Assembly (NCBI GenBank): GCA_947037115.1
Contig: CAMQTN010000034.1
Coordinates: 1-32,091, forward strand
DNA from: an uncultured Lachnospiraceae bacterium
GTDB lineage: Bacteria > Bacillota > Clostridia > Lachnospirales > Lachnospiraceae
Direction of reading: 5' to 3'
DNA: 32,091 bases
The notes below the pieces were generated by a model. It saw nothing but the letters and a program-made list of their open reading frames with translations, was not told the origin of the DNA and did not search any database. A program made the position numbers and the translations under genes. Positions 1 through 9,007 of the stretch are shown here, piece by piece. Each line of letters begins with the position of its first letter. The first letter of the stretch is position 1.

Positions 1-80
1 TTATAGTATAGTATATAATAAGTATATAGTCATACAGAAAAAATATGCGAAACATTTCTCTCCTACGAAAGGATAAGCCG

Positions 81-1898
81 ATGTCATTGATCAATTCGGG
101 CACCCAGCCTTCCTCAATGCTCACATTTGGACATAAAACCGGAGGCGCCCGCAAAAAGCCCGCCTCTCCTCTCTGGTGGGACTTTTTTTTCCTCCTGCTT
201 CTCATTGTCTTTTATGCCGTCCTGCTCACTGTCATAACGCCGGTGGATGGCATTAACGATGACTGGGGCATGTACAGCACCCTGTCCGGCGCCTACACAG
301 GTACACCTGACGCCCATGTCATGTTTTTTCTCTATCCCCTCGCCTGGCTGCTCGCCAGGCTCTATACGCTTTGGAGCTTCCTTCCCTGGTATGGGCTCTT
401 TCAGCACGGTGTACAGACCGCCTGTCTCTTTGCCGTCTACCGCCGCTTTATACGGCTCCGGCGGAGGCACCACCCTGATGATCCCCTCCTGCGGCCCGCC
501 CTGTGCGCGTTTCTGCTCCTTTTTTTCATCATGGATCTCAATGTCATTTCGGAGGCGCAGTACACCACCACCGCAGGACTCGCGGCGGCGGCGGCTCTCT
601 TCTGCTTTATCACCTCCCGGGTCAACCAGTCAGGCGCCGGCTTTTTTCTGGACAATGTGCCGACGTTTCTCTTCGCCTGGATCTCCTTTTCCATGCGGCA
701 GAATATCTTTTACCTCATGCTGCCCATGGCCGGTATGCTCTGGCTTGCCAAGTGGATTCTGGCCCACAGGAGCGGCTATGCAAACGTTGCGCTTAAGCTT
801 CTGGGGTTCGCCCTGCTTCTCTGCCTTGGGCTTGGTCTTCTCTGGGGCGCAAACGCCGCCGCCTACGCCTCGCCTGAGTGGGCCGACTTCAGGAAAATCA
901 ACCACTACAGGGAACGGGTGGGCGATTTTTACGGATGGCCGGAATACGAAGAGTGCAAGGAGGAGCTGCAGGCGCTTAACATCGATGAAGAGACTTATAT
1001 GTACCGCCGAAACGGCGCGCCCCACATCGGTTACAACATGAGCGTGGAAGACTGGAAACAGATGCACGATATCGCCAGAAACTGCTATCTTGCCCGCACC
1101 CCCTTAAAGGGCCGTCTGAAAAACATAGCGGTCTCTCTTTTGAATGTGTTTTTCTACGGGGACGGTATGCAGCCCGCCAATCTCGTTACCGGCCTTTTGC
1201 TGCTCCTGACCCCGGTGTTGATTTTTTTCAGCCGCAATGCCCGGGCTCTTTTCGTCTACCTCATGTACCTGTTTGGCCGGAGTGTGAGCTGGGTTTACGT
1301 CCTCTACGAGGGACGCTTTCCCAAGCGTATCGTTCAACCCCTGATCACCACGGACTTCCTGATTCTCCTGGGCATCCTTCTGGCCTTTAACCTGCTGTAC
1401 ACCAGACGGCAGAAATGGTATACGGTCATCCTCCCGGTTCTTCTGGCTCTCAGCGTCCTGTCGGTTTATGTCACGCAAAAAGACGTCAGACAGCATTACC
1501 TTGTCCATGAGGAGACATGGAACAGTCTGAAATCTTACTGTTTCTCCCACCCGGACAACTTTTACATCTGGACCTATGATTCCGGTACGATGGAACATTT
1601 CTGCGAGAAACCCTTTGCCATGGGACAGGATACCCGCCAGAACTTCCTCTACACAAACTGGGGCGTGGTGTGCAACCCCAATACGCAGAAAAAACTCGCC
1701 GCGTGGGACATTGGCGAGTTTGGCCGGGATCTGGTGGAAAGCGATCACGTCTATTTTATTTTACAGGAAGCGCCCTACAATGAAGAACACCCTGTGGTCA
1801 TGTATTTCCGGCACACCTATCGGGCCGGGCTCACCGTAGCCGATACCTTCACCGCAGGCGGCGCCACCTACATGGTGTATCAGTTACGGCCGTTATAA
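81..1898 (+). CDS. Polytopic membrane protein, GT-C-like (function unassigned)
   Basis: This is a protein of about 605 aa. A basic N-terminal tail is followed by a transmembrane helix at about residues 34-54 and then an outward loop with an INDDWGM motif (Asp-Asp near residues 60-61). At least eight more hydrophobic segments follow, and a soluble C-terminal region of roughly 120 aa ends the protein. An acidic pair in the first external loop of a multi-helix protein is typical of GT-C glycosyltransferases that use lipid-linked sugars, so a GT-C role is inferred. I do not recognise a named family. I chose the ATG at 81 over the in-frame ATG at 45 because GAAAGGA lies 7 bases before it and nothing suitable precedes the upstream ATG. 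The gene converges on the DUF6020-like gene with only a 16-bp gap. It could instead be a polymerase or an uncharacterised integral membrane enzyme. Confidence 0.8.
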   Translation: MSLINSGTQPSSMLTFGHKTGGARKKPASPLWWDFFFLLLLIVFYAVLLTVITPVDGINDDWGMYSTLSGAYTGTPDAHVMFFLYPLAWLLARLYTLWSFLPWYGLFQHGVQTACLFAVYRRFIRLRRRHHPDDPLLRPALCAFLLLFFIMDLNVISEAQYTTTAGLAAAAALFCFITSRVNQSGAGFFLDNVPTFLFAWISFSMRQNIFYLMLPMAGMLWLAKWILAHRSGYANVALKLLGFALLLCLGLGLLWGANAAAYASPEWADFRKINHYRERVGDFYGWPEYEECKEELQALNIDEETYMYRRNGAPHIGYNMSVEDWKQMHDIARNCYLARTPLKGRLKNIAVSLLNVFFYGDGMQPANLVTGLLLLLTPVLIFFSRNARALFVYLMYLFGRSVSWVYVLYEGRFPKRIVQPLITTDFLILLGILLAFNLLYTRRQKWYTVILPVLLALSVLSVYVTQKDVRQHYLVHEETWNSLKSYCFSHPDNFYIWTYDSGTMEHFCEKPFAMGQDTRQNFLYTNWGVVCNPNTQKKLAAWDIGEFGRDLVESDHVYFILQEAPYNEEHPVVMYFRHTYRAGLTVADTFTAGGATYMVYQLRPL

Positions 1899-1914
1899 GA
1901 GGCATCTGGATGAC

Positions 1915-3762
1915 TCATCTGCCATCTGCCCTGACGTCCCTCCCGAACAGCAGCAGCGCCAGCACCACAGCTGACAGCATCAGCGGATACATGTAACGGG
2001 TGAGCACGCAGGGCCCAAGGAGCAGCGTCCCCAGAAGAGCCAGCGGAAAAACTGCCGGAAGTAACAGCACCGGCTTTTTCAGCCCGATACAACAGAAACA
2101 GCAGAACAACAGCAAAAAAGTGTAAAAAGCCGGCTGCATGACAAGGGCCATGGGCGGACAGTACCGCCAAAGTTCATCCCCCGCCGCAAAATAGCGGTAA
2201 AGAGACTGCAGAATCTGCAATTTCTGATGTCTCTCATACCCCGGCGCAAGGGCATCCATGTAAACCTGCTGGTCACTGGGATACGTGATCTGCAGGTATC
2301 CTTTCGCGTAAGAATAGATATCATTCAAATAGGTGGTATCCGTCAGATCCCAGATTCCCTTATTTTTCAACAGAAATGCTTTCGCGTACTCACCCGGAAA
2401 ACGCAGTCCCAGGGAAATCCATTCTCCCGCAAAATGCCGGAGCGTTTCCTGATCACCGGCGATATCCCGTTTACTCCTGTCCGCGATGGCCGGCTCATAC
2501 TCCGGAAGCCCTTCTTTCCAGACAGCGCCAAGCGCCTCTAAATCCTGCTGTGTCAACTCCTCCTCATGGTACTGCGCCACTCTGGCGATCTGCTGGGCAG
2601 GAACGCTCAGCATCTCTCTTGCGTAAGTGTCGCTGGTAGCCGAAACCGCGTGGACCATAAGCCCGTTCACAAGCAGATACAGGAGAAACGCTACGCCGTG
2701 GCAGAAAAAAAGCCGTCTGAAAAAGGGTCTTTTCTTCCACGTGCAGAAAGATATGACCGCCACATGGAAAAGCCATGCATATATGCTGTTGTTTCGGAAT
2801 AAAAGCAGCAGGGCCGTAAGGACGATATAGCATACAAGCCAGCCCTTTTCCGGGCATGTCTCCCGCACCGAAAGTTCAAAGACAAAGGCCGTAAACACCA
2901 TGACCAGAACCGCATAAATGGTATCCTTTGTGACAGAGACCGCTAACATCCCGTGGGTGGGAAAAAACGCTGCACACAGAACAAACGCATAACTAAGCCA
3001 CCTGTTCACCCTGTGTCTTCGCAGAAAAGTATAGATCCATGCAAAACCTCCCGCGGCCGCCGCCATCTGTATGAGGGAATACATTGCAAGTCCCGCCCTG
3101 TCCCCGTTGGAAAAGAAGGGGGCAGACTCCCCCGCCGCGAGACACCCCTTCAACAACAGCGTATGAATCAGCGGATGGTGGGTGGTCAGTCCGCTGGCCC
3201 TGATCTGGTCCAGCTGGGGAATCACATCATAGGCCATAATGGCCGGATAGTAGGTGGCAAAAGGAATACAGAAGCCCCCGAAAACCAGCGCGAAAGCGCC
3301 GAAAAATGATCTTTTTCCTACTTTCTCTCCCTCACACGCGCCGTCCCGGCAGCCTGCTTCGGCGGCCGTCTGCACGCCCCCGGCTTCCCCTGCCAGCGAA
3401 AAAAGCATATTTTGTCCCGCAAAGGCGAGGGGCGTCAGACAAACCACCCAGATCATGGCTTCCGGCGCACTTCCTGCTCCGTCATGGCTCCAGAAAAGGC
3501 CCAGCACCTGTAGAGCCGTGAATCCGGCCGCAAGCAGAACCCGCACGGAAACAGAAAAAAAGACCTCTTCAAAAAACAAAGCCTTTTTCCACAGACAATA
3601 TAAGCCAAACAGCAGGGCCATCGGGAATATCCCCATGGTATACACGCTTCCCGCCTGATAAAGGAGCAGAAAAATCCGCCCCGCACACAAAAGCGATACA
3701 AGCGCACAACATACCGTAAGCACAAACTCCCGCGGCGTAAATCTTTCCTTTATCTTTTCCAT
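1915..3762 (-). CDS. DUF6020-like polytopic membrane protein
   Basis: This is a 615-aa protein with about a dozen hydrophobic segments. A long loop near residues 124-150 separates the first helices from the core. After it come the motif YYPAIMAYD (171-179), the sequence IPQLDQ, and a Thr-Thr-His-His-Pro stretch (193-197). That arrangement resembles the DUF6020 family of Firmicutes membrane proteins that I recall, which are thought to be GT-C-like glycosyltransferases. The family assignment is from memory of its motifs, and the function is inferred. It is the last gene of a minus-strand unit, 28 bp downstream of a polyprenyl-phosphate-sugar-synthase-like GT2. That pairing (lipid-carrier sugar donor plus GT-C acceptor enzyme) supports a role in adding a sugar outside the cell. 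The ribosome binding site is a weak GGGGA. Confidence 0.8.
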   Translation of the reverse strand: MEKIKERFTPREFVLTVCCALVSLLCAGRIFLLLYQAGSVYTMGIFPMALLFGLYCLWKKALFFEEVFFSVSVRVLLAAGFTALQVLGLFWSHDGAGSAPEAMIWVVCLTPLAFAGQNMLFSLAGEAGGVQTAAEAGCRDGACEGEKVGKRSFFGAFALVFGGFCIPFATYYPAIMAYDVIPQLDQIRASGLTTHHPLIHTLLLKGCLAAGESAPFFSNGDRAGLAMYSLIQMAAAAGGFAWIYTFLRRHRVNRWLSYAFVLCAAFFPTHGMLAVSVTKDTIYAVLVMVFTAFVFELSVRETCPEKGWLVCYIVLTALLLLFRNNSIYAWLFHVAVISFCTWKKRPFFRRLFFCHGVAFLLYLLVNGLMVHAVSATSDTYAREMLSVPAQQIARVAQYHEEELTQQDLEALGAVWKEGLPEYEPAIADRSKRDIAGDQETLRHFAGEWISLGLRFPGEYAKAFLLKNKGIWDLTDTTYLNDIYSYAKGYLQITYPSDQQVYMDALAPGYERHQKLQILQSLYRYFAAGDELWRYCPPMALVMQPAFYTFLLLFCCFCCIGLKKPVLLLPAVFPLALLGTLLLGPCVLTRYMYPLMLSAVVLALLLFGRDVRADGR

Positions 3763-3790
3763 CGATACATCCCCGACCTGTTTTCTGTCA

Positions 3791-4726
3791 TTATTTTTCC
3801 CGCACCCGCCTTGTCACAAGGGTCAGGCGGTATTCAAAATCACGCCTGTTTTTAAGCGCCATGTTGGACAGCATCAGCCCCGTAAAGAGTGACTGGACCG
3901 CCGCCAGGGCAATAAACCCGCAGACAAAGAGCGTGGGGAAACGGTCTACCATTCCCGTGTTGATATACGTGATCAAAATAGGAATAAAGAGCACCACCGC
4001 AAGCAGAGTCAGAATAGCGGAACACAACCCGAAAAACCCAAAAGGCTTGTAATCCCGATAGAGCTTTAAAATCGTGTGAAGCACCTTAAACCCGTCCGAG
4101 AAGGTATTTAACTTCGACTCGCTTCCCTCCGGCCTGTCGCGGTAATCCACGATCACGTTCTCAATCTGCATGTTATTGTAGACCGCATGTATGGTCATCT
4201 CCGTCTCAATCTCAAATCCGGTGGAGAGCACCGGGAATGTTTTGACAAAACCATAGCTGAAAGCGCGGTATCCCGTCATGATGTCCTTGATGTCACATGC
4301 AAAAAGCCTGTTGATGCTCCCCCTGACAACGGAATTGCCCAGATTGTGGAAAGGTCTTTTGTTTTCCGTAAAATAGGTGGAGGAAAGCCTGTCTCCCACT
4401 ACCATGTCCGCATTGTGGGAAAGCACCAGATCCACCATCTCCCCGGCGTACTCCATCGGGTAAGTATCGTCGCCGTCCACCATAATATAGCACTCCGCTT
4501 CGATCTCGCGGAACATCCTGCGCATCACATTTCCCTTGCCCTGCATATGTTCATAACGGATCACCGCACCGGCGTCTCTCGCAAGCTCCACCGTGCGGTC
4601 GCTGGAATTGTTGTCATAGACGTAAATCACCGCGTCGGGAAGCGCAGCCCTTGCGTCTCTCACCACCTTCGCAATGGTTTTCTCCTCGTTATAACAGGGA
4701 ATCAATACCGCTATCTTATCCATCAT
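3791..4726 (-). CDS. GT2 glycosyltransferase, polyprenyl-phosphate sugar synthase type
   Basis: This 311-aa protein has an N-terminal GT-A domain that starts IAVLIPCYNEE. It carries DNNSSDRT (38-45) and a DGDD metal/nucleotide motif at 84-87. Two C-terminal transmembrane helices follow, at roughly 225-250 and 262-285. A GT-A domain with a two-helix tail is the plan of DPM1/GtrB-like enzymes that move a sugar from a nucleotide donor to undecaprenyl phosphate on the cytoplasmic face. The sugar cannot be read from sequence. Tandem ATGs at 4726 and 4723 follow an AGGAG; the second has the better spacing, so the true start may be one codon later. It sits between an MBOAT gene (103-bp gap upstream) and the DUF6020-like gene (28 bp downstream), which is its likely GT-C partner. 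Confidence 0.9.
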   Translation of the reverse strand: MMDKIAVLIPCYNEEKTIAKVVRDARAALPDAVIYVYDNNSSDRTVELARDAGAVIRYEHMQGKGNVMRRMFREIEAECYIMVDGDDTYPMEYAGEMVDLVLSHNADMVVGDRLSSTYFTENKRPFHNLGNSVVRGSINRLFACDIKDIMTGYRAFSYGFVKTFPVLSTGFEIETEMTIHAVYNNMQIENVIVDYRDRPEGSESKLNTFSDGFKVLHTILKLYRDYKPFGFFGLCSAILTLLAVVLFIPILITYINTGMVDRFPTLFVCGFIALAAVQSLFTGLMLSNMALKNRRDFEYRLTLVTRRVREK

Positions 4727-4829
4727 CCGTCTCCTATGTTAAATATTACCGATCTTTTATAGTCTACCATAAAAACCCATTCTTTACTATCAGATTTTCC
4801 ATGGAAGCGCCGATTCAATCACTGCTTCC

Positions 4830-6365
4830 CTAAAAGCCCTGATAAATGAACTCCGCCGCGCTGTACCCAGGCCCGTAATATCCCAGCAGGATCACGGCGA
4901 ATAAAAGCGCGTACCAGATCATCCAGCGCACGGGAAGGGGCTTTTGCCCGATCCGGTCCCGCACCGGCCCTTTACGCCCGGCAAGCGATACCGTCCAAAG
5001 AAGCAGGAGCGAAAGGACTGCCACCCCCATCTCTATGCCGTCAAGACCGAGCTGTAAGAGACCGCCATCCCAGAGGACATGCGGATTCCACACAGACACC
5101 GCCCACCGAAGCATGGAAAACGCGTCCCCCACCGAGGCTGCGCGGAAAAACAGATCACCGATGCACACAAGAAAGAACGTGCGCAGAATGCGGACAGCAG
5201 CCACAAACCGGCCTTCCGCACGGATGTGTAACCGTTCCATCACGCGGGCGCAGGGCGGCGCCAGAAGCTCCTCCGCCACGATATAGAGCCAGTGCAGTAA
5301 ACCCGAGCCGATCACGAACTTCCAGTCGCCCCCGTGCCAGACGCCCACCGTCAGCCACAGAACAAACATGGCCGCAAAGGTAGCGTACTGTTTTCCCCGC
5401 TTTTTGCCAAATTTATTTCGGAAAGACCGGTTCAGATCCGTAAAGAGTTTTGACCGGAGAAGCGGATAAAAAACATAATCTTTCATCCACACGCCCAGCG
5501 TAATGTGCCATCTGCGCCAATACTCCGCCACACTCTTTGAAAAGAACGGCGTCTGAAAGTTTTCCGGCAGAATAATCCCAAGACTCTCCGAAAGTCCCAG
5601 CACGATATCCATACAGCCGGAGAAGTCCGTGTAAAGCTGAAACGCATAGCAGGCGGTCGCCACCCAGATATAGGCACCGGGATACCCCTCGTAATCCCCG
5701 TAAACCGTATTCACCAGAACGCCCAGTCTCTCGGAGATCACAAGCTTTTTGAAAAATCCCCATGCCATGCGCTGTAAGCCCCGTGCCACCTGCCTGTAAT
5801 CGAAGGCATGGGGCTCAAAAAACTGCTCCGCATGCTCCCTGTATTTTAAGATGGGCCCGGAGACCAGATTCGGGAAATACAGGCCGTAAAGCGCAAGTTT
5901 CAGTCCATTTTCCTGATGGACGGCAAGCCCGTAGTAAACGTCAAACACATAGCCCAAAAGGGAAAAGGTATAAAAACTCACTCCCAGCGGCACAAGAAAA
6001 TCCACTGCGGAAATCACGTTTTCCGGGCCGCCCAGAAGATACACCACACCGTCCACCGTATTGATCAGGAAATTCACATATTTCAGGACAAAGAGAATCC
6101 CGATATTGACCAATGCAGTCACCAAAAGAATACCCCTGCGCTTCTTCTCCTCCCCGGCAGGCGTATTCGAAAGAAACCTTGTCCCCGTATGGCAGACGCC
6201 CACGGACGCAAGCGGGTAGAGGATCAGCGCCCACTGCCCCGCTGACAGACAGTACGCCACACTGCACAGCAAAAGGAAGCCCCATTGGAATCTGCGGGGG
6301 ATACTGTAATATACCATTAAAAGGATTGTAAAAAAACACAGAAAATAAAAAGAGGTAATCGCCAT
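4830..6365 (-). CDS. MBOAT family O-acyltransferase
   Basis: This 511-aa polytopic protein belongs to the AlgI/DltB branch of membrane-bound O-acyltransferases. The conserved core is visible: FQLYTDFSGCMDI (about 242-254), YWRRWHITLG (282-291) and WHGGDW (343-348), whose histidine is the expected catalytic residue. Such enzymes move an acyl group, usually acetyl, across the membrane to a surface glycan. The family is normally about 450-520 aa, so it is full length. It heads a minus-strand unit with a GT2 and a DUF6020-like protein and has no SGNH partner in its own unit. Its start lies 89 bp from the start of a second, divergent MBOAT gene. An AGGAA lies a few bases upstream of the ATG at 6365. 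The substrate is unknown. Confidence 0.93.
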   Translation of the reverse strand: MAITSFYFLCFFTILLMVYYSIPRRFQWGFLLLCSVAYCLSAGQWALILYPLASVGVCHTGTRFLSNTPAGEEKKRRGILLVTALVNIGILFVLKYVNFLINTVDGVVYLLGGPENVISAVDFLVPLGVSFYTFSLLGYVFDVYYGLAVHQENGLKLALYGLYFPNLVSGPILKYREHAEQFFEPHAFDYRQVARGLQRMAWGFFKKLVISERLGVLVNTVYGDYEGYPGAYIWVATACYAFQLYTDFSGCMDIVLGLSESLGIILPENFQTPFFSKSVAEYWRRWHITLGVWMKDYVFYPLLRSKLFTDLNRSFRNKFGKKRGKQYATFAAMFVLWLTVGVWHGGDWKFVIGSGLLHWLYIVAEELLAPPCARVMERLHIRAEGRFVAAVRILRTFFLVCIGDLFFRAASVGDAFSMLRWAVSVWNPHVLWDGGLLQLGLDGIEMGVAVLSLLLLWTVSLAGRKGPVRDRIGQKPLPVRWMIWYALLFAVILLGYYGPGYSAAEFIYQGF

Positions 6366-6454
6366 TTATCTGTTCCTGACTTGTTTTTCATCTGCGGCTA
6401 TTATATCATAGTCTCAGATATTAAGGAACCTATTAAGTAGAATCGGAGGAAACC
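6366..6454. promoter_or_regulatory. Divergent intergenic region between two MBOAT genes
   Basis: These 89 bp must hold the start signals of both outward-facing MBOAT genes. An AT-rich core near 6397-6412 contains a TATAAT read on the minus strand and TATTAT/TATCAT read on the plus strand. I do not see convincing -35 boxes at 17-bp spacing for either. A strong GGAGG lies 6 bases before the plus-strand ATG. The promoters themselves are inferred. Confidence 0.4.
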
Positions 6455-7900
6455 ATGCTCTTCAATTCCATGACCTTCGCCGTCTTTTTGACCGCGGCAT
6501 TTATTTTGTATCACATCGTGCCCGCCAGATACCGCTGGATTTTCCTGCTGGCGGCGAGCTACGTCTTCTACATGAATTTGCATGCAGCATATGGACTTCT
6601 GCTCCTTTTTACCACCGTTCTCACGTATTTTCTGGCCCTTGGTCTGGAAAAGGCGGCGGACAGCCGCGGAAAAAAACGGTGTCTTTTTGGCGCCGTGCTT
6701 CCCCTCGTGGGCATTCTCCTTGTATGCAAGATGGGGGCGCCCGTGATCAGCCGGCTCAACACACTGATCGACGCCGGACGGCTGTCCATGCATCCCCTGA
6801 CCTTGAAGATCCTGCTTCCCGCAGGCGTCTCCTTCTATTTCTTCCAGTCCATGGGGTATCTGATCGACGTGTACCGGGGAAAAATCAAGGCAGAGCGGCA
6901 TTTCGGCTACTACGCCCTCTTTGTCTCCTTCTTCCCCCAGCTTTTGGCCGGCCCCATCGGCCGGGCGGATTCCCTTCTCCCCCAGTTAAAAAAGGAGCGC
7001 TGTTTTGATTATAAAAATGTGACCTACGGCCTGAAACTGATGGCATGGGGCTATTTCAAAAAACTGGTGATAGCGGACGTCTTTGCCACGGTGGTGGACA
7101 AGGTATACGATAACCCCTACAGCTATGTGGGGCTTGTGTTTATCATCACCACAGTGATGTTCGCCATTGAGATTTACTGTGACTTTTCCGGCTACTCAGA
7201 CATCGCCATCGGCTGCGCAAGACTTTTCGGCGTGGAACTGATGACCAATTTTAAGAATCCCTATTTCTCCTTTTCCATCAGGGAATTCTGGAGCCGCTGG
7301 CATATCTCCCTCTCAACCTGGTTTCGCGACTATGTCTACATTCCCCTTGGCGGCAGCCGGGCGGGACGCTTCCGTCACTGCCTGAATCTCTTTCTCACGT
7401 TTCTGGTCAGCGGTTTCTGGCACGGAAGCAGCCTGACCTACATTCTCTGGGGCGCGGTTCACGGCATTTTGCAGATCCTGGAGACTTTTCTCTATCCTAA
7501 GACAAGACGGGGCGTTCCGGTCACCCGGAAAAAACACTGGTGGCAGCTTCCGATCACCTTCCTTCTGTTGTGCTTTACCTGGATCTTTTTCAGGGCAAAC
7601 ACCATTCAGGACGCCTTCTGGATTATCTCCCGGCTGTTCTGGGACATCGGAAGACCTTTCAATTATTTAAAAACCGCCGTGATCTGTCTGGACATGCCCT
7701 ACCTGTCCATGTTCGGCATGGCGCTGTCTGCCCTGGTTCTCTTTGTCTGGGATCTCCTGTCCCTGAAACAGGACGTGATAGAGCTGGTCTCCCGGCAGAA
7801 CTGTCTGGTACGCTGGACTCTGTATGTGCTTCTTCTGGCGGCAACCGCCCTGTTTTCCTATAAAGGGATCGCCACGGAGTTTATCTATTTTCAATTTTAA
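6455..7900 (+). CDS. MBOAT family O-acyltransferase
   Basis: This 481-aa polytopic protein of the AlgI/DltB type is a second, distinct copy next to the one on the other strand. Motifs: VSFYFFQSMGYLIDVYRG (about 125-142), PQLLAGPIGR (161-170), EIYCDFSGYSDIAIG (239-253), FWSRWHISLS (278-287) and SGFWHGSS (319-326), with the expected catalytic His at 323. It matches the canonical alginate-type motif set better than its divergent neighbour. The start has GGAGG six bases upstream. An SGNH-like gene follows on the same strand after 99 bp. MBOAT plus SGNH is a known pairing for O-acetylation of exported polysaccharides (AlgI with AlgJ/AlgX; PatA with PatB), so a cooperative acylation role is likely. 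Acyl donor and acceptor are not visible. Confidence 0.95.
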   Translation: MLFNSMTFAVFLTAAFILYHIVPARYRWIFLLAASYVFYMNLHAAYGLLLLFTTVLTYFLALGLEKAADSRGKKRCLFGAVLPLVGILLVCKMGAPVISRLNTLIDAGRLSMHPLTLKILLPAGVSFYFFQSMGYLIDVYRGKIKAERHFGYYALFVSFFPQLLAGPIGRADSLLPQLKKERCFDYKNVTYGLKLMAWGYFKKLVIADVFATVVDKVYDNPYSYVGLVFIITTVMFAIEIYCDFSGYSDIAIGCARLFGVELMTNFKNPYFSFSIREFWSRWHISLSTWFRDYVYIPLGGSRAGRFRHCLNLFLTFLVSGFWHGSSLTYILWGAVHGILQILETFLYPKTRRGVPVTRKKHWWQLPITFLLLCFTWIFFRANTIQDAFWIISRLFWDIGRPFNYLKTAVICLDMPYLSMFGMALSALVLFVWDLLSLKQDVIELVSRQNCLVRWTLYVLLLAATALFSYKGIATEFIYFQF

Positions 7901-7999
7901 CCGACCGGCCGGAGCGGTATCTGTCAGACAAAAAACACGCCTTTTCGATGGGGCGCTGAACGGAATCCGTGCTGAACCAGGCCACAGAAAGGAATTTTC

Positions 8000-8977
8000 A
8001 TGAAAAGAAAAAAAGAAGTTTTTACATTTATCATAAAATGCATCGCCATCCCCGGGGCGGCCGTCCTGCTCCTTTCCCTTCTGAACATCCCCTATCGGAA
8101 GATCGACGACGAGAAATACAGGGATCTGTGGAATCTGCGGATGCTGGGAAACCAGATCAATGACGTGGAGATCGCCAACGTGGGAAGCTCCCACGGCGCC
8201 TACGACTTTATCTACGACGACTGGACCGGGGAGGGTTACTCCTGCTTCAACTTCGGCAACGTGAGCCAGACCTACGCCTACGACCTGGCCCTGTTAAAAG
8301 AATACGGGGAATATCTGGACAACGACTGCGTGCTTTTCATCCCCGTCTCCTATTTCTCCTTTAACAACGAGACGGTGAACGAGAGCGAGGCCCAGGCCCT
8401 GTCGGTCAAATACTATCACTGCCTCTCCCCGAAAAACATCCCCGACTACGACCCGTTTACGGATATCGTGACCACCAGGTTTCCCATTCTGTCGGCCGGG
8501 GAGGATCTTTTAAAGCTCCTGCCGGACAGCCTCACGGTTCACGCGCAGGAGGAGAATGCGGACACGCCGGAAATGGACTCTGCCGCCGTGGCAGAGTTTG
8601 CCAATCGGGCCGCAGCGCGCTTTGACAGACATTTCAACAACAAGGAAAACTACTTTTTACCCGAGCGCGAAGAGCAGCTTCGGGAAGTGATCGGCTACTG
8701 CAAAGAGCGCGGGATCACTCCCGTGCTCATCACCACGCCCTTTTCCGCCTACTATAACAACCCGGTACCCGAAGATTTTCTCGACCGTTTCCACAGCACC
8801 GTCAATCAGATTGCATCTGACACAGATGTCAATTATTATGATTACTCCCACGATGGCAGATTTATGGAAAATCTGACCCTGTTCTCCGACTCCGACCATC
8901 TGAACGATGAAGGGGCAAAATACTTCATGGAAATCCTGAAAGAGGAGATACCGGAATTACAGCAGATCATGCAGTAA
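8000..8977 (+). CDS. SGNH/GDSL-type hydrolase-like protein, membrane anchored (O-acetylation partner)
   Basis: This 325-aa protein has one N-terminal transmembrane segment (about residues 8-30) and an extracytoplasmic domain. The SGNH block I serine is in NVGSSHG (60-66). The block V Asp/His pair is in DSDHLN (Asp297, His300). Together these give a plausible Ser-Asp-His triad. Proteins of this shape next to MBOAT enzymes (AlgJ, AlgX, PatB, DltD-like) transfer or remove acyl groups on surface glycans. GAAAGGA lies 6-7 bases before the ATG. It is in the same direction as the MBOAT at 6455-7900 and 99 bp downstream. Its 3' end faces the deacetylase gene with a 30-bp gap in which I see no terminator. 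Whether it acts as transferase or esterase cannot be told from sequence. Confidence 0.88.
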   Translation: MKRKKEVFTFIIKCIAIPGAAVLLLSLLNIPYRKIDDEKYRDLWNLRMLGNQINDVEIANVGSSHGAYDFIYDDWTGEGYSCFNFGNVSQTYAYDLALLKEYGEYLDNDCVLFIPVSYFSFNNETVNESEAQALSVKYYHCLSPKNIPDYDPFTDIVTTRFPILSAGEDLLKLLPDSLTVHAQEENADTPEMDSAAVAEFANRAAARFDRHFNNKENYFLPEREEQLREVIGYCKERGITPVLITTPFSAYYNNPVPEDFLDRFHSTVNQIASDTDVNYYDYSHDGRFMENLTLFSDSDHLNDEGAKYFMEILKEEIPELQQIMQ

Positions 8978-9007
8978 CCGGCCTTGCGCACAAAGCGGCG
9001 AAACGCC

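Noticed and set aside
1..44. Promoter for the first gene in the AT-rich left edge
   Set aside because: TATAAT at 14-19 is present but any -35 would lie outside the window, so it cannot be judged.
4187..4762. 191-aa plus-strand reading opposite the GT2 gene
   Set aside because: It is His/Val-rich antisense to a clear GT2; no ribosome binding site.
4797..4829. GGAAGC/GCTTCC inverted repeat after the minus-strand MBOAT stop as a terminator
   Set aside because: Only a 6-bp stem with a 15-base loop and no T-run; the next gene in the same direction is only 103 bp away.
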